Shown: in pieces, positions 51,528 through 61,490 of the stretch | Layout of the letters: each line of letters opens with the position of its first letter | Position numbering within the stretch: position 1 is the first letter of the stretch | Source of the DNA: Desulfovibrio inopinatus DSM 10711 | GTDB taxonomy: Bacteria > Desulfobacterota > Desulfovibrionia > Desulfovibrionales > Desulfovibrionaceae | Assembly: GCF_000429305.1 (NCBI RefSeq) | Contig: NZ_AUBP01000021.1 | Location: 62,001-126,000, forward strand | DNA: 64,000 bases | Reading direction: 5' to 3' | Notes under the pieces: model-generated | Database searches by the model: none | What the model saw: the letters and a program-made list of their open reading frames with translations, nothing else | What the model was told of the DNA's origin: nothing | Program-made: the position numbers and the translations under genes

Positions 51528-53576
51528 TTAGAAGCGTTCGAATTCTTCATCTCTTTCTTCCATATCCTCGTCCATACCGAGTCTATGCATAATGCTTTCA
51601 GAGCGTGACATGTCCTGCTCCGACTTCAATTCTTTGGCGTTTTGTCTTTGCGGTGTAATCAGACGTTGTTTGGCTCCTGCGAAAGCTCTTTCTTGGGTAG
51701 GAGCTTTCAAGTTGAAAAAAGCAACCGAAGCACGCAGTTGTTCTGCTTGAGCCGAGAGTTCTTCCGCCGTAGATGAGAGTTCTTCCGCCGAAGACGCATT
51801 CCCCTGAATGACCTGGTCAAGCTGCTGTAAAGCCTTATTGACTTGGCTTGCACCGGTGCTTTGTTCTTGGCTTGCGGCGTTGATCTCCTGGACCAGGTCG
51901 GCCGTACGTTGAATGTCGGGAACGAGTTTGTCGAGCAATGAACCGGCTCGCTGAGCCACATTGGTGCTCTCCGCCGCCAATGTTGTTATTTCAGAAGCAG
52001 CTTTTTGGCTACGCTCTGCCAATTTTCTTACTTCCGATGCAACAACCGCAAAACCACGACCGGCATCTCCGGCGCGGGCAGCTTCAATGGCGGCGTTCAG
52101 CGCGAGAAGATCGGTTTGTCGGGCAATTTCTTCAATAATGGATATTTTGCTGACGATATCATTCATCGCAGAGACGGTTTCTTTCACAGCGTCCCCGGAT
52201 GATTGTGCATCGATTGCGGCTTTCACTGCAATAGCTTCCGTTTGCTTGGAGTTATCCGCATTTTGTTCGATGCCGGAAGCAATTTCTTCCATTGAAGACG
52301 ACGATTCTTCCACAGCTGCGGCTTGTTGGGCTGCTCCTTGTGACAGGCTTTCCGATGCTGCACTCATTTCTTCGCTGCTTGATGCGACGTTCTCCGATCC
52401 ATTTTGTACTTCATTGAGCACTTCGTTGATTCGGTAAATCATTTCCCCCAATGATTCCAAAAGCTCGTCCTTCTTATCTCGCTTCTCAATAGAAATAGCC
52501 AAGTTGCCTCGGCTGAGTTCTTTGGCAATGTTGGTTATCTTTTTTTCTGCAATAAGAAGATTTCGTAAATTTATGAGAAGTTCGTCTTTATCCGACCGTG
52601 GCTGGACTGTTTGTGTGAGATCGCCGATTGCGAGGGCCTGAACGAGGGAAAGCGTGCCTCGTTCGGCTTCGATGAGTGCTTGGATAGAATGAGTGAGTTC
52701 GTCCTTTTCCGAGCGCTCCACAGGAGAGACGTCGAGGTCTCCCTTGGCCAATTGCGACATCATTGCGGACACGTTTTGCGATGCGTTGACCATGTCTTGC
52801 ATGGCTTCATAGACACTTCCCGGTTGGGCGTTATCATGAAATTTCAAAGATAAGTCGCCAATAGCGACTTGAGACGCAATGCGGGCGATTTCAGCCGGTT
52901 CCCCTCCAATGCTACGCGAAATACTCCGAATAATGATCCAGGCCATAGCAATGCCGAAAAACAGCATGACGAAAGTGATGATCGAAATCAGCCTGACTGA
53001 TTTGTGAAAAATATCTTCGGCTTTTGTCTTGTGTTCTGTTGCGTATTTGAGGTTGAAATCTGTCAACTCGGCAAGGATCTCGTGCATCGTGTTGAATTTT
53101 TCGTTGGCAGCTGACAGTGTGATATCCATAGCGACGGCGCGCCCTTCGGGCGTGTTGGTCTTTCTTGCATCCACAACCTGTCGGGAGATAGCTTGCCAAG
53201 CTACAAAGGCTTTTTTGAATTGTTCAATGAGCGCGAGTTCTTCTGGTGATCGGGCGATAATAGCATATTTTCCGAAGCGTTCGGCTGCCTGTTGCAATCT
53301 ATCTTCATACGCCTCAACGAGCTTTTTGAAAGTGTCGGAGGAAACATCCGTAAAAATCATAGTACGTTCAGCGACAAGGAGTTGTTGCAGGTCGCGGTCG
53401 GCTTCCATGAGATTGTCGATTCCTGGGAGAGAGTATTCGGCGATGTCTGTCAGGCCGGTGCCGATGAATTCGGCGGCCTCATAGCCAATAAAACCGATGA
53501 TGCCTAACGAAACAATAAGGATTGTATAACTTGATACGAGTTTGAATTTCAGGGTTCCAAAAAAAGTATTTTTCAT
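51528..53576 (-). CDS. Methyl-accepting chemotaxis protein with four HAMP-like units
   Basis: A 682-residue chemoreceptor. A membrane helix at 12-31, a helical periplasmic sensor (about 32-192), and a second helix (about 196-216) are followed by HAMP. The HAMP unit at 240 and three more G-D/N-L units every 39 residues (279, 318, 357) precede the methyl-accepting signalling domain, whose tip is [20 protein letters not shown]. The C-terminus ends EEFERF; EFERF fits the broader x-[HFYW]-x-x-[HFYW] pentapeptide used for CheR tethering. It is a close relative of the next receptor gene upstream, which has four extra units. GGAGG precedes the start. Confidence 0.96.
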   Translation of the reverse strand: MKNTFFGTLKFKLVSSYTILIVSLGIIGFIGYEAAEFIGTGLTDIAEYSLPGIDNLMEADRDLQQLLVAERTMIFTDVSSDTFKKLVEAYEDRLQQAAERFGKYAIIARSPEELALIEQFKKAFVAWQAISRQVVDARKTNTPEGRAVAMDITLSAANEKFNTMHEILAELTDFNLKYATEHKTKAEDIFHKSVRLISIITFVMLFFGIAMAWIIIRSISRSIGGEPAEIARIASQVAIGDLSLKFHDNAQPGSVYEAMQDMVNASQNVSAMMSQLAKGDLDVSPVERSEKDELTHSIQALIEAERGTLSLVQALAIGDLTQTVQPRSDKDELLINLRNLLIAEKKITNIAKELSRGNLAISIEKRDKKDELLESLGEMIYRINEVLNEVQNGSENVASSSEEMSAASESLSQGAAQQAAAVEESSSSMEEIASGIEQNADNSKQTEAIAVKAAIDAQSSGDAVKETVSAMNDIVSKISIIEEIARQTDLLALNAAIEAARAGDAGRGFAVVASEVRKLAERSQKAASEITTLAAESTNVAQRAGSLLDKLVPDIQRTADLVQEINAASQEQSTGASQVNKALQQLDQVIQGNASSAEELSSTAEELSAQAEQLRASVAFFNLKAPTQERAFAGAKQRLITPQRQNAKELKSEQDMSRSESIMHRLGMDEDMEERDEEFERF

Positions 53577-53906
53577 CCTGTCCTCCCTACGATGTGGATA
53601 CTACGTGGTGAATGCACCCTCTTTGTCTGAGTTATGCGCTGAGTCTACAATGTTTCCAATCTTTTGTCTTTGATGTGTACGGAAAAATGTGGCGGTGATG
53701 TTATGTTCTTATCAATACATTTGGTATGATTCTCAATTGCTTGAGAAAATATTCAAATAGAAAATTACTTTGGGGAAAGATGATGTGTTTTTATCGTATT
53801 GTATAAATGAAACCAATGATGTTCTTTAATATAAGAAGGCAGAAAAAAGATTTTTTTCTGCCTTCTTAGCGTTGGATTTAGTTATCGGTAAAGATTTGGT
53901 GTATTA
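53577..53906. other. Intergenic region between the two receptor genes
   Basis: 330 bases, AT-rich toward the right. It holds the hairpin at 53833-53867 and presumably the downstream receptor's promoter. I see nothing else. Confidence 0.5.
53833..53867 (-). terminator. Hairpin after the eight-unit receptor gene
   Basis: A 16-base-pair inverted repeat (arms 53833-53848 and 53852-53867, three-base loop). It begins 39 bases after the stop codon. The T run is part of the stem, so termination efficiency is uncertain. Confidence 0.7.
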
Positions 53907-56423
53907 CTAAAAGCGCTCAAATTCTTCATCGTGCTCTTCCATATCTTCGTCCATACCAAGTTTCTGCATAATGCTTTCAGGCTGTGTTACGTCCTGCTCT
54001 TGTTTCTGAGCTTGGGCTCCATGCTTTCGCGAGGTAAACAGGCGTTGCTTGGGGTCTGTGAGAGTTTTTTGTTGCGTTGGAGCTTTCAGGCTGAAAAAGG
54101 CTATAGATGCACGCAGTTGTTCGGCTTGGGCCGAAAGTTCTTCTGCCGTGGATGCAAGTTGTTCGGCTGAAGAAGCATTGCCTTGAATAACTTGATCGAG
54201 TTGTTGCAAGGCTTTGTTGACTTGGCTTGCGCCAGTGCTTTGTTCTTGGCTCGCGGCGTTGATCTCCTGGACGAGGTCGGCCGTTCGTTGAATATCCGGA
54301 ACGAGTTTATCAAGCAAAATGCCAGCCCGTTCTGCCACATCGGTACTATTCGCGGCCAGACTTGAGATTTCCGACGCCGCTTGTTGGCTGCGTTCGGCAA
54401 GTTTGCGGACCTCGGATGCGACAACTGCAAAACCACGGCCGGCGTCTCCAGCACGCGCAGCTTCAATAGCAGCATTCAGGGCGAGAAGGTCAGTTTGTCT
54501 GGCGATTTCTTCGATGATGGAAATCTTCCCGACAATATCCTTCATAGCGTTGACGGTTTCTTTGACGGCATCGCCAGAGGATTTGGCATCAACGGCAGCT
54601 TTAATTGCGATGGCTTCCGTTTGCTTTGAATTATCTGCGTTTTGCCCGATGCTGGATGCCATTTCTTCCATGGAGGACGAAGATTCCTCCACGGCAGCGG
54701 CCTGTTGGGATGCTCCCTGTGACAGGCTTTCCGACGCTGCACTCATTTCTTCACTGCTCGACGCGACGTTCTCCGAGCCTTCTTGGACTTCAGCGAGAAC
54801 TTCGCTGATTTTGGAAATCATTTCTGCCAAGGATTCCAAAAGCTCGTCTTTGTCATCGCGTTTTGTCACGGAAACAGTCAGATTACCTTGACTCAGCTTT
54901 CGGGCAATGATGGCGATCTCTTTTTCCGCTTTCAACAGGTTGTTTAATGCCGTAAGCAGGGCGTCTTTATCCGATCGGGGTTGTACCGTTTGGGTCATAT
55001 CACCAATGGCCAGGGCCTGGACACGGGCAAGAATATTGCGCTCCGCTTGAATCAAAGATTGGATGGATCGCATCAATTCGTCTTGTTCCGAACGTTCGTT
55101 GACACTCACATCGAGATTTCCAACCGCGAGTTGTTGCAGAATTTCTGCCGTGTTTCGTTCGGCTGCAACAAGTATCTGGAGTGATTGAATAAGTCTGTCC
55201 GATGAGGAGCGTTCCGTCAGTTGGATGGAAATATCGCCTTGGGCCAATTGTTGGGCTGCATCGGCAACTTGGGTTTCGGCCTGGATCAAAACTTTGAGTG
55301 AACGCATGAGCTTATCGTTTTCTGAGCGTTCCATGACCTGAAGATTGAGATTCCCTTTGGATAATTCTTCGACGGTGGTCGCAATGTCGCGTTCGGCGGC
55401 AACAAGACTTGCAAGCGCTGTAATGAGGCTGTCATTATCTGAGCGAGGGATAAGGTTGACGTTGAGATCTCCTTGGGAGAGCTGACCTGCGGCTAACGCA
55501 ACACCTTTTTCTGCTTCTATTAAACGTTTGAGCGACAGAATGAGGATATCTTTTTCTGAGCGTTCCACGGCCTCTATATCAAGGTCTCCTTCTGCCAGAC
55601 TGGACATGATTGCTGTCACCTTCTGCGAGGCATCAACCATATTTCGCATGGCGGCATAAACGCTTCCTGATTTCGCGTTATCATGAAAATTCAAGGAGAG
55701 GTCGCCGATGGCAACCTGGTTGGCAATGTCGGCGATTTCGTCTGGTTCACCTCCAAGGCTCCGAGAGATGCCCCGGATAATCAACCATGCTGTGAAGATG
55801 CCAAATAGGATCATGGCTCCCGTCAGTACGGAAATAAGGGTGACGGCATTGTTGAAGACGGTCTTCGCTTCTTGTTCTCGTTCTGCCGAAAATTTTAGAT
55901 TCAGTTCTGTGAGTGTGTTGATAATGTCACGCATGGCTTCGAATTTGTTCTTGGCTTCTGACTGGGTCAGCTCCAAGGCAAGAAGACGGCCTTCGTCGGT
56001 GTCTGTTTTTCTTGCATCGACAACACGGCGGGAAATATCTTTCCAGGCCATGTATGCAGTTTCAAAATTTTTAATAAGGTCAAGCTCTTCCTGCGTTGTG
56101 GCTAAAGCAGCAAATTTGGTAAATCGTTCGATCGCTTGTTGGAGGTTTTCGTCATACGTGCTTTCAAGTTCTTTGAATTCTTTTGATGAAGGTTCGATGA
56201 AAATCATGGAGCGTTCAGCAACAAGAAGTTGCTGCAGGTCTCGGTCCGCCTCAATGAGATAGTCAATGCTTGGAAGATATTGGTTGAACATGGTACTTAA
56301 GCCCTTGCCGATAGTTTGAGCTGCTTTATATCCCGTGAAGCCGACAACAGCTAACGCAATGATGAGGACAGTATAGCTGGATATGAGCTTAAAGTTGAGG
56401 GTCCTGAATACTGATTTTTTCAT
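53907..56423 (-). CDS. Methyl-accepting chemotaxis protein with eight HAMP-like units
   Basis: An 838-residue chemoreceptor. Sensor and membrane helices match the neighbouring receptor closely, and its first HAMP unit also starts at residue 240. Seven more 39-residue units follow (279, 318, 357, 396, 435, 474, 513), each with a G-D/N-L/I-x-x-x-V/L core and an R-S-x-x-D-x-L turn. The methyl-accepting domain and the identical EEFERF tail follow. Compared with the 682-residue receptor it has 156 extra residues, exactly four 39-residue units. The start at 56423 is set by GGAGG six bases upstream; the open frame continues to 56591 but that part is not conserved. Confidence 0.96.
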   Translation of the reverse strand: MKKSVFRTLNFKLISSYTVLIIALAVVGFTGYKAAQTIGKGLSTMFNQYLPSIDYLIEADRDLQQLLVAERSMIFIEPSSKEFKELESTYDENLQQAIERFTKFAALATTQEELDLIKNFETAYMAWKDISRRVVDARKTDTDEGRLLALELTQSEAKNKFEAMRDIINTLTELNLKFSAEREQEAKTVFNNAVTLISVLTGAMILFGIFTAWLIIRGISRSLGGEPDEIADIANQVAIGDLSLNFHDNAKSGSVYAAMRNMVDASQKVTAIMSSLAEGDLDIEAVERSEKDILILSLKRLIEAEKGVALAAGQLSQGDLNVNLIPRSDNDSLITALASLVAAERDIATTVEELSKGNLNLQVMERSENDKLMRSLKVLIQAETQVADAAQQLAQGDISIQLTERSSSDRLIQSLQILVAAERNTAEILQQLAVGNLDVSVNERSEQDELMRSIQSLIQAERNILARVQALAIGDMTQTVQPRSDKDALLTALNNLLKAEKEIAIIARKLSQGNLTVSVTKRDDKDELLESLAEMISKISEVLAEVQEGSENVASSSEEMSAASESLSQGASQQAAAVEESSSSMEEMASSIGQNADNSKQTEAIAIKAAVDAKSSGDAVKETVNAMKDIVGKISIIEEIARQTDLLALNAAIEAARAGDAGRGFAVVASEVRKLAERSQQAASEISSLAANSTDVAERAGILLDKLVPDIQRTADLVQEINAASQEQSTGASQVNKALQQLDQVIQGNASSAEQLASTAEELSAQAEQLRASIAFFSLKAPTQQKTLTDPKQRLFTSRKHGAQAQKQEQDVTQPESIMQKLGMDEDMEEHDEEFERF
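55005..55472 (-). repeat. Four extra 117-bp HAMP-unit repeats in the larger receptor gene
   Basis: Codons for residues about 318-473 encode four consecutive 39-residue units that the shorter receptor lacks. The units are diverged (for example [60 protein letters not shown]). Exact edges depend on the alignment. Confidence 0.8.
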
Positions 56424-56832
56424 CGTGTCCTCCCGTGATGAAAGCAGACCGCGTTGTGCATCGCTTCCATCTTTCTCCATGTTTTCCTTGCGCGGCATCC
56501 CGTTAGGGCTGGACGACCATTTCGACTCGATACAACACTGTGCGTTGGGAAAGAAAAGCTTGGTTGCAAGACACATTGTGGTGAAAGGCAAAAAGAAGAC
56601 AATGACATGAGCTGCTCACAGGTTGAACACGTTGTCTTCATTTACATTGGCATCAGGTGTCACATCTGCACTTTTCTTATTGCATAGAGTGAAAGAGATA
56701 ATACGTTGTTTTCATGATTTTGTGCAAGGAGAAAAGTCGGATATGCAAGAGGAGAGGGAAGAGATAGCAACGAGTTACCGAATCCGGTATGCGATATTTC
56801 ATGTCCGGATTCGGTTTATGTTCATGTGTTTT
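56424..56832. other. Intergenic region between the receptor and paaK-type genes
   Basis: About 410 bases. Apart from the hairpin at 56778-56814 I see no gene, repeat or RNA motif; the receptor's promoter probably lies in the left part. Confidence 0.5.
56778..56814 (-). terminator. Weak terminator-like hairpin after the PaaK-type gene
   Basis: CCGAATCCGG / CCGGATTCGG, ten base pairs with a 17-base loop, 19 bases after the stop. No T run follows on the minus strand. Confidence 0.4.
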
Positions 56833-58134
56833 TTAATGACGGATATGGCGTTTATCAATCACTGTATAAGCTGGCTCGTCTTCTTCTTCGCGTTTGGGTT
56901 CAACGAGTTTCACATTAAAGGAGACGCCAAGTTCCGAATGGAGTCGTTTTTCAATACGTTTTACGAATTCATGCTGGACACGCATTTGATCAAAGAAGAA
57001 TCCTTCAGACATTTCAACTTTGAGCGCAGCTTCATCTCGTGCTCCATGCTGTTCTAATTCAACAATGAAGCGGTGTGACGCATTTTCAAATTCTGACAAT
57101 ATCCGTGTAATGCGGCTCGGATAGACATTGATGCCACGGAAAACAAAAACGTCGTCCACTCGGCCCTGAATTTTATCGATACGGCGGAACGTACGACCGC
57201 ACGCACAAGGTTCGTCAATGATGCGGGTGAGGTCGCCGGTACGATACCGGATGACGGGAAATGCTTCCTTGGTGAGTGTTGTCAACACGAGTTCACCCAC
57301 ATCACCATCTGCGACAGGTTCTCCCGTTGTGGGATTGATGACTTCGGCGAGAAAATGATCTTCGTTGATGTGCATGCCACATTGGTGTTGGCATTCACCA
57401 GCTACGCCCGGCCCCATCACATCGCTGATTCCGTAATTATCCGTCGCCGTAACTTTGAGACGATCTTCAATTTCGGTTCGCATGGCGATGCTCCAGGGTT
57501 CCCCACCAAAAAGCCCCCAGCGTAGCGGTAAAGCATTGATATTAATATTGGCATTTTCAAGCTGTTCAGCCAGACGCAGGGCGTGACTCGGCGTGCAGAT
57601 AAGGGCCGTGGATTTATAATCCTGCATGATCATGATTTGGCGAGAGCTCGGGGCGTTGGAACTCGGGATAACAGCCGCTCCGATTAATTCTGCTCCATTA
57701 TGAAATCCAAAACCTCCCGTCAGCAGGCCATAAGAAAATGCAATTTGGACGACATCATCCCGGCTGACACCACCCGCCACAAGAATGCGTGCAGTCAACG
57801 ATGACCATTTCGCGAGATCGTTTTTGGTATATCCGACAACAATGGGTTTGTCGGACGACCCTGACGGTGTATGCAGGCGGACTACATCACGCAATGGTAC
57901 GGCAAAAAGGTCATAGGGGTATCCTTGCATGAGAACATCCCGCGTGGTGAAAGGAAGCCGTGTAATGTCTTCCAATGTATAAAAGTCATCAGGATCAATA
58001 TCGCGTTCGGCAAAGGCGGTTTTATAATAGGGGACATTGCGCGCCACGCGATTCAGGGTAGACTGGAGCCGTTCCAAGATAAGCTGCGAGAGTTCCCCGC
58101 GACTCATGGTTTCAAATTTAGGGTCGAAATACAT
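56833..58134 (-). CDS. Phenylacetate-CoA ligase family protein (PaaK type)
   Basis: A 433-residue AMP-forming acyl-CoA ligase of the PaaK family. The P-loop-like motif is TPSGSSDKPIVVGYT, followed by LFGGEPW, DNYGISDVMGPGVAGEC, YRTGDLTRI and GRVDDVFVFRGINVYPS, all typical of PaaK. The cysteines CQHQC and CAC match the zinc site seen in some members. It activates an aryl or related carboxylic acid with ATP and CoA; phenylacetate itself is not proven. The start at 58134 has GGAG eight bases upstream; the frame extends to 58206, overlapping livF. It lies 25 bases after livF, a common pairing in anaerobes. Confidence 0.9.
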   Translation of the reverse strand: MYFDPKFETMSRGELSQLILERLQSTLNRVARNVPYYKTAFAERDIDPDDFYTLEDITRLPFTTRDVLMQGYPYDLFAVPLRDVVRLHTPSGSSDKPIVVGYTKNDLAKWSSLTARILVAGGVSRDDVVQIAFSYGLLTGGFGFHNGAELIGAAVIPSSNAPSSRQIMIMQDYKSTALICTPSHALRLAEQLENANININALPLRWGLFGGEPWSIAMRTEIEDRLKVTATDNYGISDVMGPGVAGECQHQCGMHINEDHFLAEVINPTTGEPVADGDVGELVLTTLTKEAFPVIRYRTGDLTRIIDEPCACGRTFRRIDKIQGRVDDVFVFRGINVYPSRITRILSEFENASHRFIVELEQHGARDEAALKVEMSEGFFFDQMRVQHEFVKRIEKRLHSELGVSFNVKLVEPKREEEDEPAYTVIDKRHIRH

Positions 58135-58159
58135 GCCGGTTCTCCATGCTCGGTCGGTG

Positions 58160-58891
58160 TCAGTTCGTGCTGCGCTCACGTCCAAGATAGGCGCGTTGCA
58201 CATCACGATTGGCCAGAAGCTCTTCAGCCGGCCCTTGTAAAATGATGCGTCCTGTTTCGAGGACGTAGCCTCGGTCAGCTATACCAAGTGCACTCTTCGC
58301 ATTTTGCTCAACAAGCAACACCGTCAGGTTGCGTTCACGACGAAGAGTCGTAATTGTATTGAAAATTTCTTTGCATATAGCCGGAGCCAATCCCATACCG
58401 GGCTCATCCAGTAAGAGAAGCCGTGGTCTTGCCATCAGCGCTCTCCCAATGGCAAGCATCTGTTGTTCTCCGCCGGAGAGTGTGCCAGCCGCTTGTTTAC
58501 GCCGTTGTCCGAGGATGGGAAACATGTCGTAGATGCTGTCGAGATCGGATTTTGCCTGTTTTTTGGCGGCAGCCCCACGGATTGAATATGCACCGAGATT
58601 GAGGTTGTCTTCGACACTGAGCGGTTTGAAGACGAGTCGGCGTTCAGGCACTTGGGATATACCGGCCCGAACGATTTTGTCCGGACTTTTTTTTCCGATA
58701 TTTTCACCGGCAAAGGTAATAGAGCCGCGGTTTGGACGATTGAGTCCAGAAATGGTGCAGAGAAGGGTCGTTTTGCCCGCTCCGTTGGCTCCGATAAGCG
58801 CAACGATTTCTCCCTCGTCGACATGGAGGGAAGCGCGCCTGACTGCATGTACTTTGCCGTAAAAAACATCGACATTGCGAAGTGTAATCAT
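58160..58891 (-). CDS. livF: Branched-chain amino acid ABC transporter ATPase LivF
   Basis: A 243-residue ATPase of the LivF family. Walker A GANGAGKT at 34-41, signature LSGGEQQ, Walker B LLLLDEPGMGLAP and H-loop LLVEQN (the LivF-specific form) are present. LivF works with LivG and the LivHM permease, with a periplasmic binding protein. None of those genes is in the window: the upstream neighbour is a histidine kinase gene 79 bases away. So livF is separated from its usual operon. It is followed at once by the PaaK-type ligase. There is no clear ribosome-binding site. Confidence 0.93.
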   Translation of the reverse strand: MITLRNVDVFYGKVHAVRRASLHVDEGEIVALIGANGAGKTTLLCTISGLNRPNRGSITFAGENIGKKSPDKIVRAGISQVPERRLVFKPLSVEDNLNLGAYSIRGAAAKKQAKSDLDSIYDMFPILGQRRKQAAGTLSGGEQQMLAIGRALMARPRLLLLDEPGMGLAPAICKEIFNTITTLRRERNLTVLLVEQNAKSALGIADRGYVLETGRIILQGPAEELLANRDVQRAYLGRERSTN

Positions 58892-58970
58892 GAGTATGTG
58901 ATTTGTTGTGCCCGGTAATGTTGCAGAAAAGACAGACTATAGGCGTATTGGCCTGAATTTCAAAGCAGAA

Positions 58971-61490
58971 TCATACCTTGCCGTTTTTGATGTCCTCGAA
59001 CGTAGCTTCATCCATATTAAGGTTGCGAAGACGCGATAATTCATCTTCGAGCACAACAAAGCGTTGTCGAGCCTCGTCGAGTTGCTTTTGTCGTGCCGCA
59101 GCCTCAAGTTCTTGTGAAGCAGTCCGAAAACGGGCGGCTCCGATTGTTGCAGACATACCTTTGAGAGAATGGGCTTCATCACTTATGGCTTCGAACGCGT
59201 TATCTCCAAGGAATCCTCTGACGCGATGCAATTTTTCTCCTGCATCTTCAATGAACATTTCAAAGATTTCGTTGTAAAAATCATATTTTGCACTGAACTT
59301 CGAAGAAATCCATTGGGCGTCGAAGATGGTGTCGGTGTGTACCGGCATACTCTCGGCTGTATGGAAAGGGATTTGCCTTGCCGATTTCGGCAAACATTTG
59401 GCAATAACTTCGAATAAAACATCGAGATCAAACGGCTTGGAAACGTAGTCATCCATACCTGCTTCGAGGAAGCGTTCCCTATCGCCTTTGACTGCATGGG
59501 CCGTCAGCGCAATGATGGGAATGGTTGGATCGAACTGGCCGCTTTGATCGGCACGTATGGCGCGTGTGGTTTCGATACCGTCCAAAACCGGCATGGAAAC
59601 GTCCATAAGGATCACATCAAATTCGTCTTGACGTAATACATCAAGAGCTTCTTTTCCATTGGGGACTGCGGTCACAGCATGACCTTTGCTCCGAAGGCAA
59701 TGACTCGCAAATCGTTGGTTGAGCAGATTGTCTTCAGCCAGAAGTATACGCAAAGGAGGGACTGAAGACTGAAGTGAGGCGGCAGATGTCTCGGGTCGTA
59801 TTGGCATCACATTGTCCGGCGTTTCAAAGGTAACCGTGAAGTAAAATGTCGACCCCACGTCGACAGTACTCTCCAACCAGATACTTCCGTTCATCATTTC
59901 GACCAGACGTTTTGAAATCGCCAGGCCGAGTCCTGTTCCACCATATCGTTTGGTTGTGGTGGAGTCTTCCTGGGTAAAACTATCAAAAATCGTCTCGAAT
60001 TTTTCCGTCGGAATCCCAATGCCAGTATCTTTGACAGAAAAGAGAAGCGTGGCTGCATTCGAACAAGCACTCGTTTTGGGCATAAGCTGGGAAACGTTTA
60101 TCTCAACTGAGCCTTTTGGCGTGAATTTGAGGGCATTGCCAACAAGGTTGACCAATATTTGGCGCAACCGCCCAAAATCGCCATATACCTGAGTGGGGAC
60201 ATCGGGAGCATAGGTGGCGGTAAGTTCTAAGCCACTTTTTTCTGCAGGAATGCGAAAGACACGCATCGTGGCATCGATGACAGTTCGTGGATCGAATTCT
60301 TCCGGTTTCAGTTCCACTTTCCCCGCTTCAATTTTAGAAAAGTCAAGGATATCATTGATAATTTCCAATAACGAGTGTGAAGCTTCACACACGCCCTCAA
60401 GCATGGTGCGTTGTTCCGCGTGGAGATTACTTTCAAGAACCATTTTGGTCATGCCCATAATGGCATTCATGGGTGTACGTATCTCGTGGCTCATATTGGC
60501 GAGAAAGTTACTCTTGGCGAGACTAATCGATTCCGCTGCTTCTTTGGCTCGGCGAAGTTCGTGTTCCATGCGTTTACGTTCAGTGATATCCTGACCGATA
60601 ACATAATATATTGTGGTGTCCTCGTTCTCGTGACAGATGGGAATGAGATTTTGCAGCATGGTTTTTGTTTTTGAGCCGACGATATATTCGAATTCGACGG
60701 ATTCCCCAATGGGAAAAGGGAGTCCTACCAGTGCGGATGGTTTGAACTCGAATGGACAAAAACGTTTCAAGTTGGATTCACGCAGGTTTTCTCTGGATGT
60801 TTCGAAAAATTTTGCAGCCTGTCTGTTCGCGTTGAGAAACTGGCCTGTGTTATCAAGCACTGCAATAGGGCTCAGTGTTTCTTCGAACATTGTATCGAGT
60901 TCAGCCTTACTCCGTCGCAAATCCCGTTCGGCTTGACGCATATCCGTAATGTTCATGAAGACGGAGAGGCACTGTGGAGGGCAGTTTCCGGCTGTCGAAT
61001 TGAGTGATTGCACTTTGGCGATGACGCGTCGATCTTTTCGGCTTTTGAAAACGAGTTCACAGGTATGTACCGCATCATGGGAAGCCATGACCGCGTGAAG
61101 ATGCATGGAAAAAATGATTTGCGAGGCAGGCTCCAGATAGGTGACAAGAGGCTTGTTGTGTAAATACATGCGGTTGACGCCAAGCATATTGGAGCCTGCT
61201 AAATTGACGTCAAGAATGACTCCTTTATTATTGAAGGAGAAATACCCAACAGGAGCGAAATCAAAGAGTCGAATATAGCGGTCGCGAGAATGCTCAAGCT
61301 GCGTCTGCATGTTGATGAGCTCTTCATTTTGCAGCTCGAGTTCAATTTGGTATACATTCAATTCATGCAAAAGTTCACGAAAATCCTCGGCTTGGGTCGT
61401 GGATTCTTCGTTCGGGAGTTTACTCAAAAGTCGTTCGGCCTTCTCTCGGAGTCGGGAGAGGGTTTGTGGTCCGGATCGTTTTTGCGTCAT
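58971..61490 (-). CDS. Hybrid histidine kinase (PAS-PAS-HisKA-HATPase-REC-HPt)
   Basis: An 839-residue cytoplasmic hybrid kinase. After a helical N-terminus, PAS domains occupy about 70-185 and 200-310. HisKA has the phosphorylatable H in NFLANMSHEIRTPMNA, and HATPase has the N box (LVNLVGNALKF), GTGLGLAIS and DTGIGIP motifs. A receiver follows with D in VILMDVSMPVLDG, then an HPt domain with H in DEAHSLKGMSATIGA. All phosphorelay residues are present, so phosphate can pass H-D-H internally and on to a separate regulator. No membrane segment is seen. The start ATG overlaps the stop of the CheB/CheR gene by four bases (ATGA), so the two are co-translated and probably form one signalling unit. 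Confidence 0.95.
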   Translation of the reverse strand: MTQKRSGPQTLSRLREKAERLLSKLPNEESTTQAEDFRELLHELNVYQIELELQNEELINMQTQLEHSRDRYIRLFDFAPVGYFSFNNKGVILDVNLAGSNMLGVNRMYLHNKPLVTYLEPASQIIFSMHLHAVMASHDAVHTCELVFKSRKDRRVIAKVQSLNSTAGNCPPQCLSVFMNITDMRQAERDLRRSKAELDTMFEETLSPIAVLDNTGQFLNANRQAAKFFETSRENLRESNLKRFCPFEFKPSALVGLPFPIGESVEFEYIVGSKTKTMLQNLIPICHENEDTTIYYVIGQDITERKRMEHELRRAKEAAESISLAKSNFLANMSHEIRTPMNAIMGMTKMVLESNLHAEQRTMLEGVCEASHSLLEIINDILDFSKIEAGKVELKPEEFDPRTVIDATMRVFRIPAEKSGLELTATYAPDVPTQVYGDFGRLRQILVNLVGNALKFTPKGSVEINVSQLMPKTSACSNAATLLFSVKDTGIGIPTEKFETIFDSFTQEDSTTTKRYGGTGLGLAISKRLVEMMNGSIWLESTVDVGSTFYFTVTFETPDNVMPIRPETSAASLQSSVPPLRILLAEDNLLNQRFASHCLRSKGHAVTAVPNGKEALDVLRQDEFDVILMDVSMPVLDGIETTRAIRADQSGQFDPTIPIIALTAHAVKGDRERFLEAGMDDYVSKPFDLDVLFEVIAKCLPKSARQIPFHTAESMPVHTDTIFDAQWISSKFSAKYDFYNEIFEMFIEDAGEKLHRVRGFLGDNAFEAISDEAHSLKGMSATIGAARFRTASQELEAAARQKQLDEARQRFVVLEDELSRLRNLNMDEATFEDIKNGKV

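Noticed and set aside
53869-53893. Sigma-28-like promoter ahead of the shorter receptor gene
   Set aside because: ACCGATAA on the minus strand (about 53881-53888) resembles the -10 box, but the -35 match and spacing are poor and it lies 300 bases from the start codon.
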